Positions 14,729 to 32,230 of a stretch of 57,964 bases of DNA are shown here, piece after piece. The translations under genes and the position numbers were made by a program. This stretch comes from Rhodopila globiformis (GTDB lineage Bacteria > Pseudomonadota > Alphaproteobacteria > Acetobacterales > Acetobacteraceae), in NCBI RefSeq assembly GCF_002937115.1, contig NZ_NHRY01000258.1:1-57964 (forward strand). The letters run 5' to 3'. The notes under the pieces are model-generated. The model ran no database searches and had not been told where the DNA came from. It saw nothing but the letters and a program-made list of their open reading frames with translations. Numbering within the stretch: position 1 is the first letter of the stretch; the number at the start of each line of letters is the position of its first letter.

Positions 14729-17242
14729 TCAGAACTGCTTCAGCAGGCGGTCGATATAATCAAGTTCCTGCCGGGGCCGCTGCTGATCCGCTTCGCGGCG
14801 GCGCAGTTCCTGTTGGATCGCCTGGGTGCGCTGCCGCTCCCGCTCCTCCGGCACCGTCACGTCGGCGTTGTCGGAAGCCAGTCCCTGGTTGTAGCGCCCG
14901 AGCGGATCACGACCGCCCTGATCGGCACGGTCCGGCGAGCCGGGCTGCGGTCCTGCACCCTGGCCGTCGCCATTCTGATCGTCCGGCATCATCATGCCCA
15001 TGGTGCCTTCGGACCCGTCCTCGCCTTCTTCGCCCTCGCCGGACTGCGAGCCCTGCTGCTTCGCCATGGCCTGGGCCATTTCCCGGCCGCCCTTCTGCAA
15101 AGCGGCGATGGCCTGCTGCTGCGACTGCTGCGCGCCCTGGTCGTTCCCCTGGTTCAGCTGCGACTGCGCCTGGCGCATTGCCTGGTCGGCTTCACCCAGT
15201 CCCTGCGACGCTTCGCCGGTCTGGTCGCTGAACTCCTGCATCAGCTCGCCCAGGGCGCGGCGCAGCGCCTTCTGCACGCGACTGTCGGCCTCCCGCTGTG
15301 CCGCCGGGTCGCCCGGCTGCGGCGCGGCGGGGTTCTGCTCGGCCCGCTGCTGCGCGTGATCGAGCAACTTGCCCTCGCGGCCGATCATGTCCTGCACGGC
15401 GCTCTGCTGGCGACGGCCCTTCTGCCGCCGGCCGTTGGCCTGCCTGTGGCCGCCCTGGGTGCGGGCGTTGCGCAACTGGTCCAGCATCTTCTCGAGCTGC
15501 GCCATCTCCTGCTGCGCGTCGGCCATGCGGCCTTCCTTCGCCGCCTGCTCGGCCTGCTGCGCCAGCCGCTCCATATCGCGGTTGGACAGTTGCATCGCCT
15601 TGGGATCGAACGGCATCACGTCATTGTTGCGCTGGGCTTCCTGCATCAGGGCGCGCATGTGGCGCTCGATCGCCTGGCGCAGTTCCTCCAGCCGCTTGGC
15701 CAGTTCCTTGCGGTTGGCATCCGTCGGCTGCTGCTGCGCCTTGTTCATCGCATCGCGCGCGGCCTGCCTGGCCTCTTCCAGTTCGCGGGCACTCTGCTCC
15801 GTCTGGCCTTCCTCCATGTGCAGGGCCAGTTCCCACATCATGCCCTGTGCCTCGGGCACCGCCGAGGCGGCATTGTTGCGCACCAGCTCGTAGTAGATCG
15901 CGCTGAGATTGAGGAAGGCGCCGATGTCGCCGTGGAACGCATCCGGCTCCTGCATCAGCCCGTCCAGCGCCGCCAGCGCCTCGGTGCGATCGTCCGGGTG
16001 CTGGCTGAGACTCTTGCGCGCCGCGATCAGCAACTGCGCGATCGGGTTGTGGAACGGACGCTCGCCCAGTTCGAACGTCGCGTCGGCGCTGGTGCCGATC
16101 TGGCCGGGTCCGTCACGCGCGACCAGGTGGCCGACCACCGGCAGGCCGGCCCAGGGATTCGCGGTCAGGTCCGGCTGGCTGACGCCGTGCGCTTTCTTCG
16201 GCGAGCCGCCCGGCAGCGGGATCGGCACCACCAGCGGCGGCGCGTCCGGCCGGTCGCGCAGCCGCAGCTCGGCCTGGAGCGTGCTGACGCCGTAATCATC
16301 CGAGACCTGCCAGGGCAGGCGGGTCTGCTGCCCCGACCGCGTGCGGCCGGGCCGGCTGCCCCACGATACTTCCGGCGGCTGGTCCGCCACCACCGTCAGG
16401 TTCCAGGCTGCTAGCCTGCTGCCGCCACGGGTGACGACCAGCTTGCCACCCCGGGTCAGGTCCCACTCGGTCTGGAAGCTGTTGTGGTCCAGCGCGTTGA
16501 ACGGTTCCGAGCGGTCGTTCAACGTCAGGGTGGGCGTCAGGCTGCCGCCGGAGACGTTGATCGTCAGCCGCGAGCCGGCGGGCACCGACACGGCGCCACT
16601 CTCGGCCTTGAGGAAAATCGGCGCCACGCGGGTATAGGCCGGCGGCGTGATCCAGGCCTGCAGCTCGGTCGCCGGGACGCCCGGCGCCATCGGCATCGAC
16701 GGCACGACCGCCGCATAAAGACGCGCCGGCGCATCGAAATTGGCAATGACCAGGGCGGCCAGCACCGACAGCAGCAGGCCATAGCGCAGGGCGCGCGGAT
16801 CGCGGCGGGCGAGCCCCGGGCGCGGCAGCCCGACATGCAACTGGCCGATCTGCGCCAGGGCACGGGTGGCATGGGCCTTCCAGAGGGCGAGGCCGACGGG
16901 GTCGGTGACGGCGGGCGTGTCCGTCAGCACCGACAGCGGCCGGTGCATCAGGCCGGACTGCCCCTCCAGCCGCCGATCGGCGGCGCGGTCGTCGGGGACG
17001 GTGATGCCGCGCAGGCCGCGGACCAGCAGGCCGAGGAAGACAACCAGGAACAGCGCCAGCACGATCAGGTGCAGCCAGCCCGGCAGCAGCGGCGGCAGGC
17101 CGAGCAGCGCAAGGCACAGGAACACGCCGGCAACGGCGGCGGGCGGCCACAGCGCGGGCCAGAGCACCTCGAACAGCAGGGCCGCGCGGGCCAGAAACCG
17201 GCGGCCAGCGAGGCGCCGGAGCAGGGGCGCCGGATCGGTCAT
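14729..17242 (-). CDS. TIGR02302/DUF4175 family membrane protein
   Basis: An 837-residue protein of the DUF4175 (TIGR02302) family, found in alphaproteobacteria and usually next to lysA as here. The first 55 residues or so contain two hydrophobic segments, and a third follows near residue 160. The middle is a beta-rich periplasmic-type region. The last 350 residues are helical, extremely rich in Gln, Glu and Ala, and predicted to form coiled coil and disordered segments (MAQAMAKQQ, then an acidic Gly-rich stretch). The function is unknown. The ATG at 17242 overlaps the lysA stop as ATGA, so it is translationally coupled to lysA; an upstream in-frame start at 17266 is less likely. Its end abuts a palindromic element. 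Confidence 0.88.
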   Translation of the reverse strand: MTDPAPLLRRLAGRRFLARAALLFEVLWPALWPPAAVAGVFLCLALLGLPPLLPGWLHLIVLALFLVVFLGLLVRGLRGITVPDDRAADRRLEGQSGLMHRPLSVLTDTPAVTDPVGLALWKAHATRALAQIGQLHVGLPRPGLARRDPRALRYGLLLSVLAALVIANFDAPARLYAAVVPSMPMAPGVPATELQAWITPPAYTRVAPIFLKAESGAVSVPAGSRLTINVSGGSLTPTLTLNDRSEPFNALDHNSFQTEWDLTRGGKLVVTRGGSRLAAWNLTVVADQPPEVSWGSRPGRTRSGQQTRLPWQVSDDYGVSTLQAELRLRDRPDAPPLVVPIPLPGGSPKKAHGVSQPDLTANPWAGLPVVGHLVARDGPGQIGTSADATFELGERPFHNPIAQLLIAARKSLSQHPDDRTEALAALDGLMQEPDAFHGDIGAFLNLSAIYYELVRNNAASAVPEAQGMMWELALHMEEGQTEQSARELEEARQAARDAMNKAQQQPTDANRKELAKRLEELRQAIERHMRALMQEAQRNNDVMPFDPKAMQLSNRDMERLAQQAEQAAKEGRMADAQQEMAQLEKMLDQLRNARTQGGHRQANGRRQKGRRQQSAVQDMIGREGKLLDHAQQRAEQNPAAPQPGDPAAQREADSRVQKALRRALGELMQEFSDQTGEASQGLGEADQAMRQAQSQLNQGNDQGAQQSQQQAIAALQKGGREMAQAMAKQQGSQSGEGEEGEDGSEGTMGMMMPDDQNGDGQGAGPQPGSPDRADQGGRDPLGRYNQGLASDNADVTVPEERERQRTQAIQQELRRREADQQRPRQELDYIDRLLKQF

Positions 17243-18567
17243 GCGGGCAGTCGCTCCCTTTCCCACAGTGCTTCCATCGGCTGCCGGTCGCGGATCACCG
17301 ACCAGCGCGCGTCGTCCACCCAGGCCTCGGCCGCCAGCGGCCGGGCATTGTAGGTCGAGCTCATCACGACACCATACGCACCGGCATCCAGAATCGCCAC
17401 GTGCGCGTTCGGCGCCAAGGGTGGCAGCCGCCGGCTTCGCGCGAACGTGTCTCCGCTTTCACAGACCGGACCGACGACCGTAACCGGGCCCACAGGCGTG
17501 ACGGCATCGACCGGCGACAGCGGGACGATGCCGTGCCAGGCGTCGTACATCGCCGGCCGCACCAGATCGTTCATTGCCGCGTCCAGCACGACGAACGGCT
17601 CATGCCGGGTCTGCTTGACCAGCACGACCGAGGCCAGCAGCACGCCGGCGGGGCCGACGAGCCAGCGTCCCGGCTCCATGATCAGGCGGACGTCGAGCCC
17701 GCCGAACGCGCCCTTCATGGCGGCGGCGAGGCCGGCGGGGGAGGATGTCGGTTCGTTGCGGTAGCCGATGCCGAGGCCGCCGCCGCAATCGACCGTGCCG
17801 ACGCGCAGGCCGTGTTCCCGCAGCGCCTCGACCAGGGCGGCAATGCGGGCGAAGGCGTCGCGGTAGGGCGCGAGGTCCAGGATCTGGCTGCCGATATGCG
17901 TCGCCAGGCCAACCGGCTCGACGCCCGGCAGGGACGCGGCGCGGGCGTACAACGCGACGGCGTCGGCGTAGGGGATGCCGAACTTGTCGGTGGCGCGGCC
18001 GGTGGCGATCTTGTCGTTGGTGCCGGCATCGACATCCGGATTCACCCGCAGGGCAACGCGGGCGGTGTGGCCGAGGGCGCCGGCGAGGGCAGAGAGCATC
18101 TCCAGTTCCTCGGTGCTTTCGACGTTGATCTGGCCGATGTCCTCGGACAGCGCGAGGCGCATCTCCTGCTCCGACTTGCCGACGCCGGAATAGACGATGG
18201 CGCTGGCGGGGATGCCGGCGCGGCGGGCTTTCAGCAGTTCGCCGCCGCTGACGACGTCGGCGCCGGCGCCCTCGGCCGCGAACTGGGCCAGGACGGCGCG
18301 GCTGTCGTTGGCCTTGACCGCGTAGTGCACCTGCATGTCGAGACCGGCCTCGGCCATCGCGGTGGCCAGAGCGCGATAGCGGCACCGCATGGTGGCGGCG
18401 GAATAGACCCAGGTCGGGGTGCCGACGACGTCGGCGATGGCGGCGAGCGGGACGCCGTCCAGCAGCAGGCCAGCCTGCGCGTCATGCTTCAGCCAGGGGC
18501 GGGCGGTGATCAGCTCCTGGATGGAGGGATCGGTCGCGGGGTCGTTCGGAGAGGACGGAGCAGCCAT
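17239..18567 (-). CDS. lysA: diaminopimelate decarboxylase
   Basis: A 442-residue fold-III PLP enzyme that decarboxylates meso-diaminopimelate to L-lysine, the last step of lysine synthesis. The PLP lysine is Lys85 in VHYAVKAND. The glycine-rich phosphate loop is DCGGGLGIGYR. The CESGDTFA motif supplies the Cys that contributes to the partner active site across the dimer. EPGRWLVGPAG and AYGVVMSSTYN are further family signatures. The protein is slightly longer than usual through an N-terminal extension of about 30 residues. It is coupled to the TIGR02302 gene by an ATGA overlap. No regulatory leader was recognised. Confidence 0.96.
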   Translation of the reverse strand: MAAPSSPNDPATDPSIQELITARPWLKHDAQAGLLLDGVPLAAIADVVGTPTWVYSAATMRCRYRALATAMAEAGLDMQVHYAVKANDSRAVLAQFAAEGAGADVVSGGELLKARRAGIPASAIVYSGVGKSEQEMRLALSEDIGQINVESTEELEMLSALAGALGHTARVALRVNPDVDAGTNDKIATGRATDKFGIPYADAVALYARAASLPGVEPVGLATHIGSQILDLAPYRDAFARIAALVEALREHGLRVGTVDCGGGLGIGYRNEPTSSPAGLAAAMKGAFGGLDVRLIMEPGRWLVGPAGVLLASVVLVKQTRHEPFVVLDAAMNDLVRPAMYDAWHGIVPLSPVDAVTPVGPVTVVGPVCESGDTFARSRRLPPLAPNAHVAILDAGAYGVVMSSTYNARPLAAEAWVDDARWSVIRDRQPMEALWERERLPA

Positions 18568-18913
18568 CGGGACAGCCTAACGCGGATAGGGAACGGCAGG
18601 AAAGGAAAGTCGCCAGTGCCGAAGCTGAAAGTTGGCCTGCTTGGCGGCATCGGGCGGAAGTCCTTCCGAAAGCGCGGTTTTCTACAAAGTCGGCCGGACG
18701 ATGTCGATCACAACCGGCGCGCTGTCGGGCCGCACCTGACGCATGCGATTGCCGCGGGCGACGGCCCATTGGCCTGGCCACATAAGGCCGTGATCCGGAA
18801 GCCGCGACGGAACGGATCATGGACCAGGGCTTTCTTGCGTGACAGTCATGGCCAGATCTGTGCCGCGCTGTCGCGGACAGGCCTGACGCATGGCGCCGGC
18901 CCAGCGAGGACCC
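18568..18913. other. intergenic region between lysA and gcd
   Basis: About 345 bases of divergent upstream sequence for lysA and gcd, with no supported gene. I saw no clear operator or riboswitch. Confidence 0.4.
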
Positions 18914-21298
18914 ATGCCGACTGCAAAGCGACCAAGCCTTGTTGTCCTGATGACCGCCATTGTTGTCGTCCTGATCGGGCTCTGCCTGGCTGCCGGAGGC
19001 GGCTGGCTGATCGCCCTGGGCGGCTCGCCCTACTACATCTGCACCGGCATTGCGCTGATTCTGACCGGTATTCTGCTGTTTCGTGCGCGGGCCGCTGCGC
19101 TGTGGGTGTATACGGTGATCCTGCTCGGCACCCTGCTGTGGGCGATCTGGGAAGCCGGCGTGGACTTCTGGCCGCTGGTGCCGCGCGGGGACGTGCTGGT
19201 GCTGATTGGCATCTGGCTGTTGACGCCGTGGGTCAGCCGCAGGCTGTATGGCGGCTCGCTGGCGCCGCGCATGGCCCTGCTGGGCACGCTGATCCTGTCA
19301 TTCGCGGTGCTGGGCGCGTCGCTGGCCCGCTCGCCGCATGACAAGGACGGCACCCTGGCCATGACCAACGCGCCGGCGGGCGGGACGGAGCCTTTGGCCT
19401 CGCAGCCGAAGGGCGACTGGCAGGCGTATGGCGGCTCGGGCTTCGGCGACCGGTATGCGCCGCTCGATCAGATCACCCCGGCGAATGTCGGCCGGCTGAA
19501 GGTCGCCTGGACGTTCCGCACCGGCGACATGCGCGGCCCGAACGATCCGGTTGAAACCACCATGGAGGTGACGCCGATCAAGGCGAACCACATGGTCTAC
19601 CTGTGCTCGCCGCACCAGATCGTGTTCGCGCTGGATGCCGGCACCGGGACGCTGAAGTGGAAGTTCGATCCGCATGTCCAGGACAGCCCGGCCTTCCAGC
19701 ACCTGACATGCCGCGGGGTTTCCTATCATGAAACGAAGCCCGGCGCGGTGACCGCCTCCGGCCAGCCGGCGCCGCAGGATTGCCCGCGGCGCATTTTCCT
19801 GGGCACCAACACCGGCGGCCTGTACGCGCTGAACGCCGATACCGGCGCGCCGTGCGAGAGCTTCGGGACACACGGGCGGGTCGATCTGAATGTCAACATG
19901 CCCTATGCCGAGCCGGGCTTCTACGAGGTCACATCGCCGCCCGTGGCGGCCGAGAAGATTTTGATCGTCGGCGGCTCGGTGATCGACAACTGGTCGACGA
20001 AGGAGCCATCGGGGGTGATCCGCGGCTACGACGTCTATACCGGCGCGCTGGTCTGGGCGTGGGATGCCGGCAACCCGAACCACAACGAGATCCCGAAGGA
20101 AGGACAAACCTATACGCCGGCGTCGCCGAATTCCTGGTCCGTTTCATCGGCCGACGAGAAGCTCGGACTGGTCTACGTGCCGCTTGGCGAGCCGGACCCC
20201 GACGAGTGGGGCGGCGACCGCTCGGCGCAGCAGGAGCAGTTCGACAGTTCCCTGGTCGCGCTCGAGATCGCCACCGGCAAGCTGCGGTGGATGTTCCAGA
20301 ACGTGCATCATGACCTGTGGGACATGGATTTTCCCTCGCAGCCGAGCCTGGTCGACGTCAACACGGCGCAGGGCATGGTGCCGGCCGTCTATATCCCGGC
20401 CAAGACGGGCAATATCTTCGTGCTCGACCGCCGCGACGGCAAGCTGATCGTGCCGGCGCCGGAAAAGCCGGTGCCGCAGGGGGCGGCGCCGGGTGATCAT
20501 TTGTCGCCGACGCAACCATTTTCCGAGCTGAGCTTCCGTCCGCGCGCGCCGCTGGACGGCGCCATGATGTGGGGCACGACGCCGTTCGACCAGTTGGCCT
20601 GCCGCATCGAATTCCACCGGCTGCGTTACCAGGGCCCGTTCACGCCGCCCTCGACGCAGGGAACGCTGGTCTATCCCGGCAACCTGGGCATGTTCGAATG
20701 GGGCGGCGTGGCGGTCGATCCGGTGCGGCAGATTATTGTTGCCAATCCGATGTCGGTGCCGTTCGTATCGACGTTGATCCCGCGGGGCCGGAAGAATCCC
20801 TCAATCCCACCGGCGTCGATGAAGCCCGGGCAGGAGGAGGGCACGCAGCCGATGTTCGGCACGCCGTTCGGCGTGACGCTGAACGCCTTCATGTCGCCCA
20901 TCGGCGTTCCGTGCATGCAGCCGCCCTGGGGTTTCATCGCCGGGCTGGACCTGAAGACCAACAAGATCGTCTGGCAGCATCCGGTCGGCACGACCCGCGA
21001 CAGCTCGCCGCTGCCGGTGGCGATGAGGATCGGCATGCCGATGCTGGGCGGGCCGATGGTGACCGCGGGCGGCGTGGCGTTCCTGACCTCGACTGCCGAT
21101 TACTTCATCCGTGCGTTCGATGTCGGGTCCGGGCGGCAGCTTTGGGAGGATCGACTTCCGGCCGGTGGGCAGTCCACGCCGATGACGTATTCCGAAGGCG
21201 GACGGCAGTTTGTCGTGACTGCCGATGGCGGCCATGGCTCGTTCGGCACGAAGCTGGGGGACTACATCATTGCCTATGCGCTGCCGCAGGGGAAATGA
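18914..21298 (+). CDS. gcd: membrane-bound PQQ-dependent glucose dehydrogenase
   Basis: A 794-residue quinoprotein that oxidises glucose (and similar aldoses) to the lactone in the periplasm and passes electrons to ubiquinone. The N-terminal 130 residues contain five hydrophobic segments, the membrane anchor with its quinone site. The rest is the eight-bladed propeller, beginning DWQAYGGSGFGDRYAPLDQI and carrying the repeated tryptophan-docking motifs (for example GKLRWMFQ, NKIVWQHP). The length is that of E. coli Gcd (796). The ATG at 18914 follows GAGGA closely; an ATG at 18890 has no binding site. It converges with the oprB gene, with a palindrome between them. Strains of this type need PQQ, whose synthesis genes are not in the window. 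Confidence 0.95.
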   Translation: MPTAKRPSLVVLMTAIVVVLIGLCLAAGGGWLIALGGSPYYICTGIALILTGILLFRARAAALWVYTVILLGTLLWAIWEAGVDFWPLVPRGDVLVLIGIWLLTPWVSRRLYGGSLAPRMALLGTLILSFAVLGASLARSPHDKDGTLAMTNAPAGGTEPLASQPKGDWQAYGGSGFGDRYAPLDQITPANVGRLKVAWTFRTGDMRGPNDPVETTMEVTPIKANHMVYLCSPHQIVFALDAGTGTLKWKFDPHVQDSPAFQHLTCRGVSYHETKPGAVTASGQPAPQDCPRRIFLGTNTGGLYALNADTGAPCESFGTHGRVDLNVNMPYAEPGFYEVTSPPVAAEKILIVGGSVIDNWSTKEPSGVIRGYDVYTGALVWAWDAGNPNHNEIPKEGQTYTPASPNSWSVSSADEKLGLVYVPLGEPDPDEWGGDRSAQQEQFDSSLVALEIATGKLRWMFQNVHHDLWDMDFPSQPSLVDVNTAQGMVPAVYIPAKTGNIFVLDRRDGKLIVPAPEKPVPQGAAPGDHLSPTQPFSELSFRPRAPLDGAMMWGTTPFDQLACRIEFHRLRYQGPFTPPSTQGTLVYPGNLGMFEWGGVAVDPVRQIIVANPMSVPFVSTLIPRGRKNPSIPPASMKPGQEEGTQPMFGTPFGVTLNAFMSPIGVPCMQPPWGFIAGLDLKTNKIVWQHPVGTTRDSSPLPVAMRIGMPMLGGPMVTAGGVAFLTSTADYFIRAFDVGSGRQLWEDRLPAGGQSTPMTYSEGGRQFVVTADGGHGSFGTKLGDYIIAYALPQGK

Positions 21299-21320
21299 CC
21301 GGCAGCGGGCCACTGCCCCT

Positions 21321-21353
21321 CCGTCATAGCCGGGCGTGTCCCGGCCATGACGG
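21321..21353. terminator. hairpin between convergent gcd and oprB (family 3 repeat)
   Basis: CCGTCATAGCCGGG pairs with CCCGGCCATGACGG around CGTGT, with one mismatch. It sits between two convergent stop codons, where a bidirectional terminator is expected. The same sequence is part of a larger palindrome in the rpoB-rpoC gap. Confidence 0.6.
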
Positions 21354-21399
21354 TAGAGAGACGACCGGCGCCGGCGAGACCGTATTTTCATGGTAGCAG

Positions 21400-22803
21400 T
21401 CAGAACTCGATATGTGACCTGAAGCCGAGAACCACGGCGTTCGGGATATTGCCCTGTCCATTGGGCCGGATGACGTACTGGAAGTCCGGCATGAGGCTGA
21501 CACCTTGGGTGACCTGGATCTGATAGTTGGCCTCGAGGATCACCTCGCCGGTCTGGACACCGGTGGCCCCGTTCGCCAGCGGCAGCCCGTAGAATTCGTC
21601 GATCTGCTGCACATCGGTCAGCCGGTCGCTGACCCTTAGAAAGGAAACCATCCCGGCCAGCGTGTCCCTGGGCCGGGCGGACCAGAAGCCGCGATCGATG
21701 ACGCCGCCGAACACCTCGTCGCCGTACACGAAGGTGGCAGCAGGACTGTCGTGCGCAACGCCGGTCAGCAGGATCAATCCGTCCTTGTCGCCCGGGCCGT
21801 TGCGCCGGATCATCTGGTCCGCCAGCGCCCAGAACTGCAGCCGCCCCTGCTGGGATGACTGCCCTGTCCCGCCTGACGCTCCCGCGGTGGCGAACGGACT
21901 CCACACCGGGTAGCTCGAGCTGTCGAACCCGAGGCCGAGCTTGTAGTGTCCCGGAAGGCTATCGCTGCCGAACTTCGGCTCCCACGCCACTTCCGCCGGC
22001 ACCTCCACGCCGGTGTCGCCCGAACCGCTCAAGAGCCAGCCGGAGCGGAACCCGGCGCCGACGCCGTAGAGATTCTGGTTCACCTGATAGATGCCGAACA
22101 TCAGGTAGGTATCCTGTGTCGGCCGCACGCGGGCGCGGCCGCCCCACGTCGCATCCGGCCAGGCGGTCAGGCCGCCCGGCTGCCCCACCAGAGCCTTCGG
22201 GTTGCCGCAAATGTTAAGGTTCATGAAACTGCAGTTCAGCGGCGAGGCGGAAAAGTCGTTGCCGGTCGGCATGCGGCCGACCGCTATGTCGATGGTGTTG
22301 TTACGCAACGACAGCTCGCCGTACATGTACACCATGTGCGCGACCACATTGCCGCCGGCACCGTAAATTTCCTGCACCTGCGTCAGGTCGTCGCCGATAT
22401 TGCTGCTGAGATTCGCGCCATAGCGCCCCACAATGGCGGTGTGGGTGGTGAAGCCTTGCAATCCCGCCAGCTTGTCCCAGTCGATATCCACCTGGAGCCC
22501 GACCTGGCCGGCATTGGTCGCTGACTGCTTCAGGCCGCCGGCGACGTTGCCGGCAAATTCGTTGGTGTTGTCGAGCAGGACGTCGATGCCGTACTGGCCG
22601 AGATAGGTGCGCAGTCCGCCCCAGTCACCGAACAGGTGCTCCACACCCGGCGTCATCGGCGGCTGCGGAGGCAGCGCCGCCAGGTTCTCGCTGGGCGTGA
22701 TCTTGGGTGTCGGATTGACCGCCTGGGCAAACGTTGCGGCAGACAGGCAGAGCAGGCCGCCAGTGAGGGTGGCAAACCCAAGAACGAGCGTTCCTGTTCT
22801 CAT
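21400..22803 (-). CDS. carbohydrate-selective porin, OprB family
   Basis: A 467-residue outer-membrane porin. A signal peptide of about 27 residues (hydrophobic core LVLGFATLTGGLLCLSAA, then TFAQA) leads the protein. The mature part opens with a Pro-rich linker and then HLFGDWGGLRTYLGQYGI, a signature of the OprB family, followed by alternating beta strands and a C-terminal phenylalanine (SHIEF) typical of BAM substrates. OprB-type porins admit glucose and other sugars. Pairing with the convergent glucose dehydrogenase fits periplasmic sugar oxidation. No strong binding site is visible before the ATG, and a small open frame ends 17 bases upstream. Confidence 0.92.
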   Translation of the reverse strand: MRTGTLVLGFATLTGGLLCLSAATFAQAVNPTPKITPSENLAALPPQPPMTPGVEHLFGDWGGLRTYLGQYGIDVLLDNTNEFAGNVAGGLKQSATNAGQVGLQVDIDWDKLAGLQGFTTHTAIVGRYGANLSSNIGDDLTQVQEIYGAGGNVVAHMVYMYGELSLRNNTIDIAVGRMPTGNDFSASPLNCSFMNLNICGNPKALVGQPGGLTAWPDATWGGRARVRPTQDTYLMFGIYQVNQNLYGVGAGFRSGWLLSGSGDTGVEVPAEVAWEPKFGSDSLPGHYKLGLGFDSSSYPVWSPFATAGASGGTGQSSQQGRLQFWALADQMIRRNGPGDKDGLILLTGVAHDSPAATFVYGDEVFGGVIDRGFWSARPRDTLAGMVSFLRVSDRLTDVQQIDEFYGLPLANGATGVQTGEVILEANYQIQVTQGVSLMPDFQYVIRPNGQGNIPNAVVLGFRSHIEF

Positions 22804-22819
22804 TGTCTTATAAGAACGT

Positions 22820-23062
22820 TCATGCGGTGCCCGGCGTTGCTGTTGTCATTCGGAAGCGGCACTGTCCTGCTGCCGGTTTCACGGCTGCGGAATGGACGCG
22901 CCCGATCAGGCTGTGCCGTGCAGAAGGTTCCACCCAGGACGGCTTGCGGCCAGCCGGCCGCGCAGTTGTCGCCGCCTCGTTGCGATGCGTGGCGTGGGTG
23001 CCGACACCGCTGCGCTGGCTTTGCAGGCGGTCGCCGTCGACGTTACGCGGATTCTTGCTCAT
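22820..23062 (-). CDS. small basic ORF upstream of oprB, hypothetical
   Basis: An 80-codon open frame with a near-perfect GGAGGA site nine bases before its ATG, which is the main reason to list it. The product is hydrophilic, rich in Arg, Ala, Ser and Thr, with no membrane segment or motif I recognise (it begins MSKNPRNVDGDRLQSQ). It ends 17 bases before the porin start on the same strand, so it could be a co-translated leader. It may equally be chance, because GC-rich DNA has many open frames. Confidence 0.35.
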   Translation of the reverse strand: MSKNPRNVDGDRLQSQRSGVGTHATHRNEAATTARPAGRKPSWVEPSARHSLIGRVHSAAVKPAAGQCRFRMTTATPGTA

Positions 23063-23400
23063 GGCCCGGTTCCTCCGATTCTTTGTCGTCCGCAAACGTC
23101 ACAGTCGCTGCCGTGTTGCGTGAGGCAGGATTCGAGAGCAGGTGATGATCAGACAACAATGGCTGAAGCACGCGTCATCAAACGCTCAATGGTGCAAGGC
23201 ATCTGCGAGGTGCTGTCGTCCTGGCCATGATCCGGCGTCAGGCCGGATGGTAGCGACTGCCCGTGCCAATGCAGCCCGGCCATCGGTCCAGGCTCTGAGG
23301 CCGGCCGATACAACCTCGCTGCGGGAGGTCGGGTTCGACAGCGGGAAGATCGGCGGGCGGCCGGTATGCCGCGCCATCGCCTGCACTCCCGCTTCGATCA
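23063..23400. other. gene-free stretch downstream of rpoC
   Basis: No supported gene. The RNA-polymerase operon reads toward this region and ends at the hairpin at 23490-23526. Nothing else was recognised except the short tandem repeat next to it. Confidence 0.4.
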
Positions 23401-23452
23401 GCGTGCGCCTGCTGCGCGGGGATGCAGCGTGCGCCTGCTGCGCGGGGATGCC
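23401..23452. repeat. 26-bp tandem duplication
   Basis: The unit GCGTGCGCCTGCTGCGCGGG plus GATGCA occurs twice head to tail (23401-23426, 23427-23452), differing only at the last base. It lies between the rpoC terminator and the porin gene and shows no coding role. Confidence 0.75.
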
Positions 23453-23489
23453 GGCGCCCGCGGCCGTGGTGGCTCCGAGCACCGCAACA

Positions 23490-23526
23490 GAAAGGGCTGG
23501 TGACCTCTCGATCACCAGCCCCTTTC
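23490..23526 (-). terminator. rho-independent terminator after rpoC
   Basis: On the plus strand GAAAGGGCTGGTGA (23490-23503) pairs with TCACCAGCCCCTTTC (23512-23526), with one bulged C. Read on the minus strand this stem lies 24 bases past the rpoC stop and is followed by a short T-rich TTTCTGTT tract. Confidence 0.8.
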
Positions 23527-23550
23527 CGCTTCCCAGTGGAACCAGGCGGA

Positions 23551-27705
<4,155 letters not shown>

Positions 27706-27952
27706 ACGTCTGACACCCTTCTGCACAGGGGTTCATCAAGTCGGACAGCACAACGCAATAATCCGTCCGGGCCGCCGTCCCTTCCGCCACGGCCAGGCGT
27801 GTCCCCATACGCGCCGCCATAGAGGGACGGGGACAGGTCCATTGCCTCTCCGTCATGGCCGGGCGTGTCCCGGCCATCTGCGCTTCGACGGTTGGGGGGT
27901 GGATGGCCGGGACACGCCCGGCCATGACGGTTTGGTACAACGCGTTGCTCAA
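27706..27952. other. rpoB-rpoC intergenic region
   Basis: Between the rpoB stop and the chosen rpoC start there are 247 bases without a gene. Most of it is the family-3 palindrome (27851-27929). A related, weaker palindromic stretch (GGCCAGGCGTGTCCCC and neighbours, 27790-27840) lies on the rpoC side. Confidence 0.6.
27851..27929. repeat. perfect 27-bp inverted repeat in the rpoB-rpoC gap, family 3
   Basis: The arms at 27851-27877 and 27903-27929 are exact complements (beginning CGTCATGGCCGGGCGTGTCC), separated by 25 bases. Each arm is itself a hairpin of the type seen between gcd and oprB. In rpoBC mRNA it would fold into a very stable structure. Confidence 0.85.
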
Positions 27953-32128
<4,176 letters not shown>

Positions 32129-32230
32129 CGATGATCCACCCTACCGTTAACCTGCCGAACCGCTAAATTGGGTGTCGGTGCCGCTCGCGCCAGAACCTGG
32201 GCACAACAACCCACCCGCCGAAACAGGAAC

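Noticed and set aside
14813-16414. Open frame on the plus strand opposite the TIGR02302 gene
   Set aside because: Leu/Arg/His-rich shadow of the Gln/Glu-rich coding strand; no start signals or family features.
18608-18860. Possible short gene between lysA and gcd
   Set aside because: A frame reading KLKVGLLGGIGRKS looked protein-like, but it has no start or ribosome site and soon becomes low-quality sequence.
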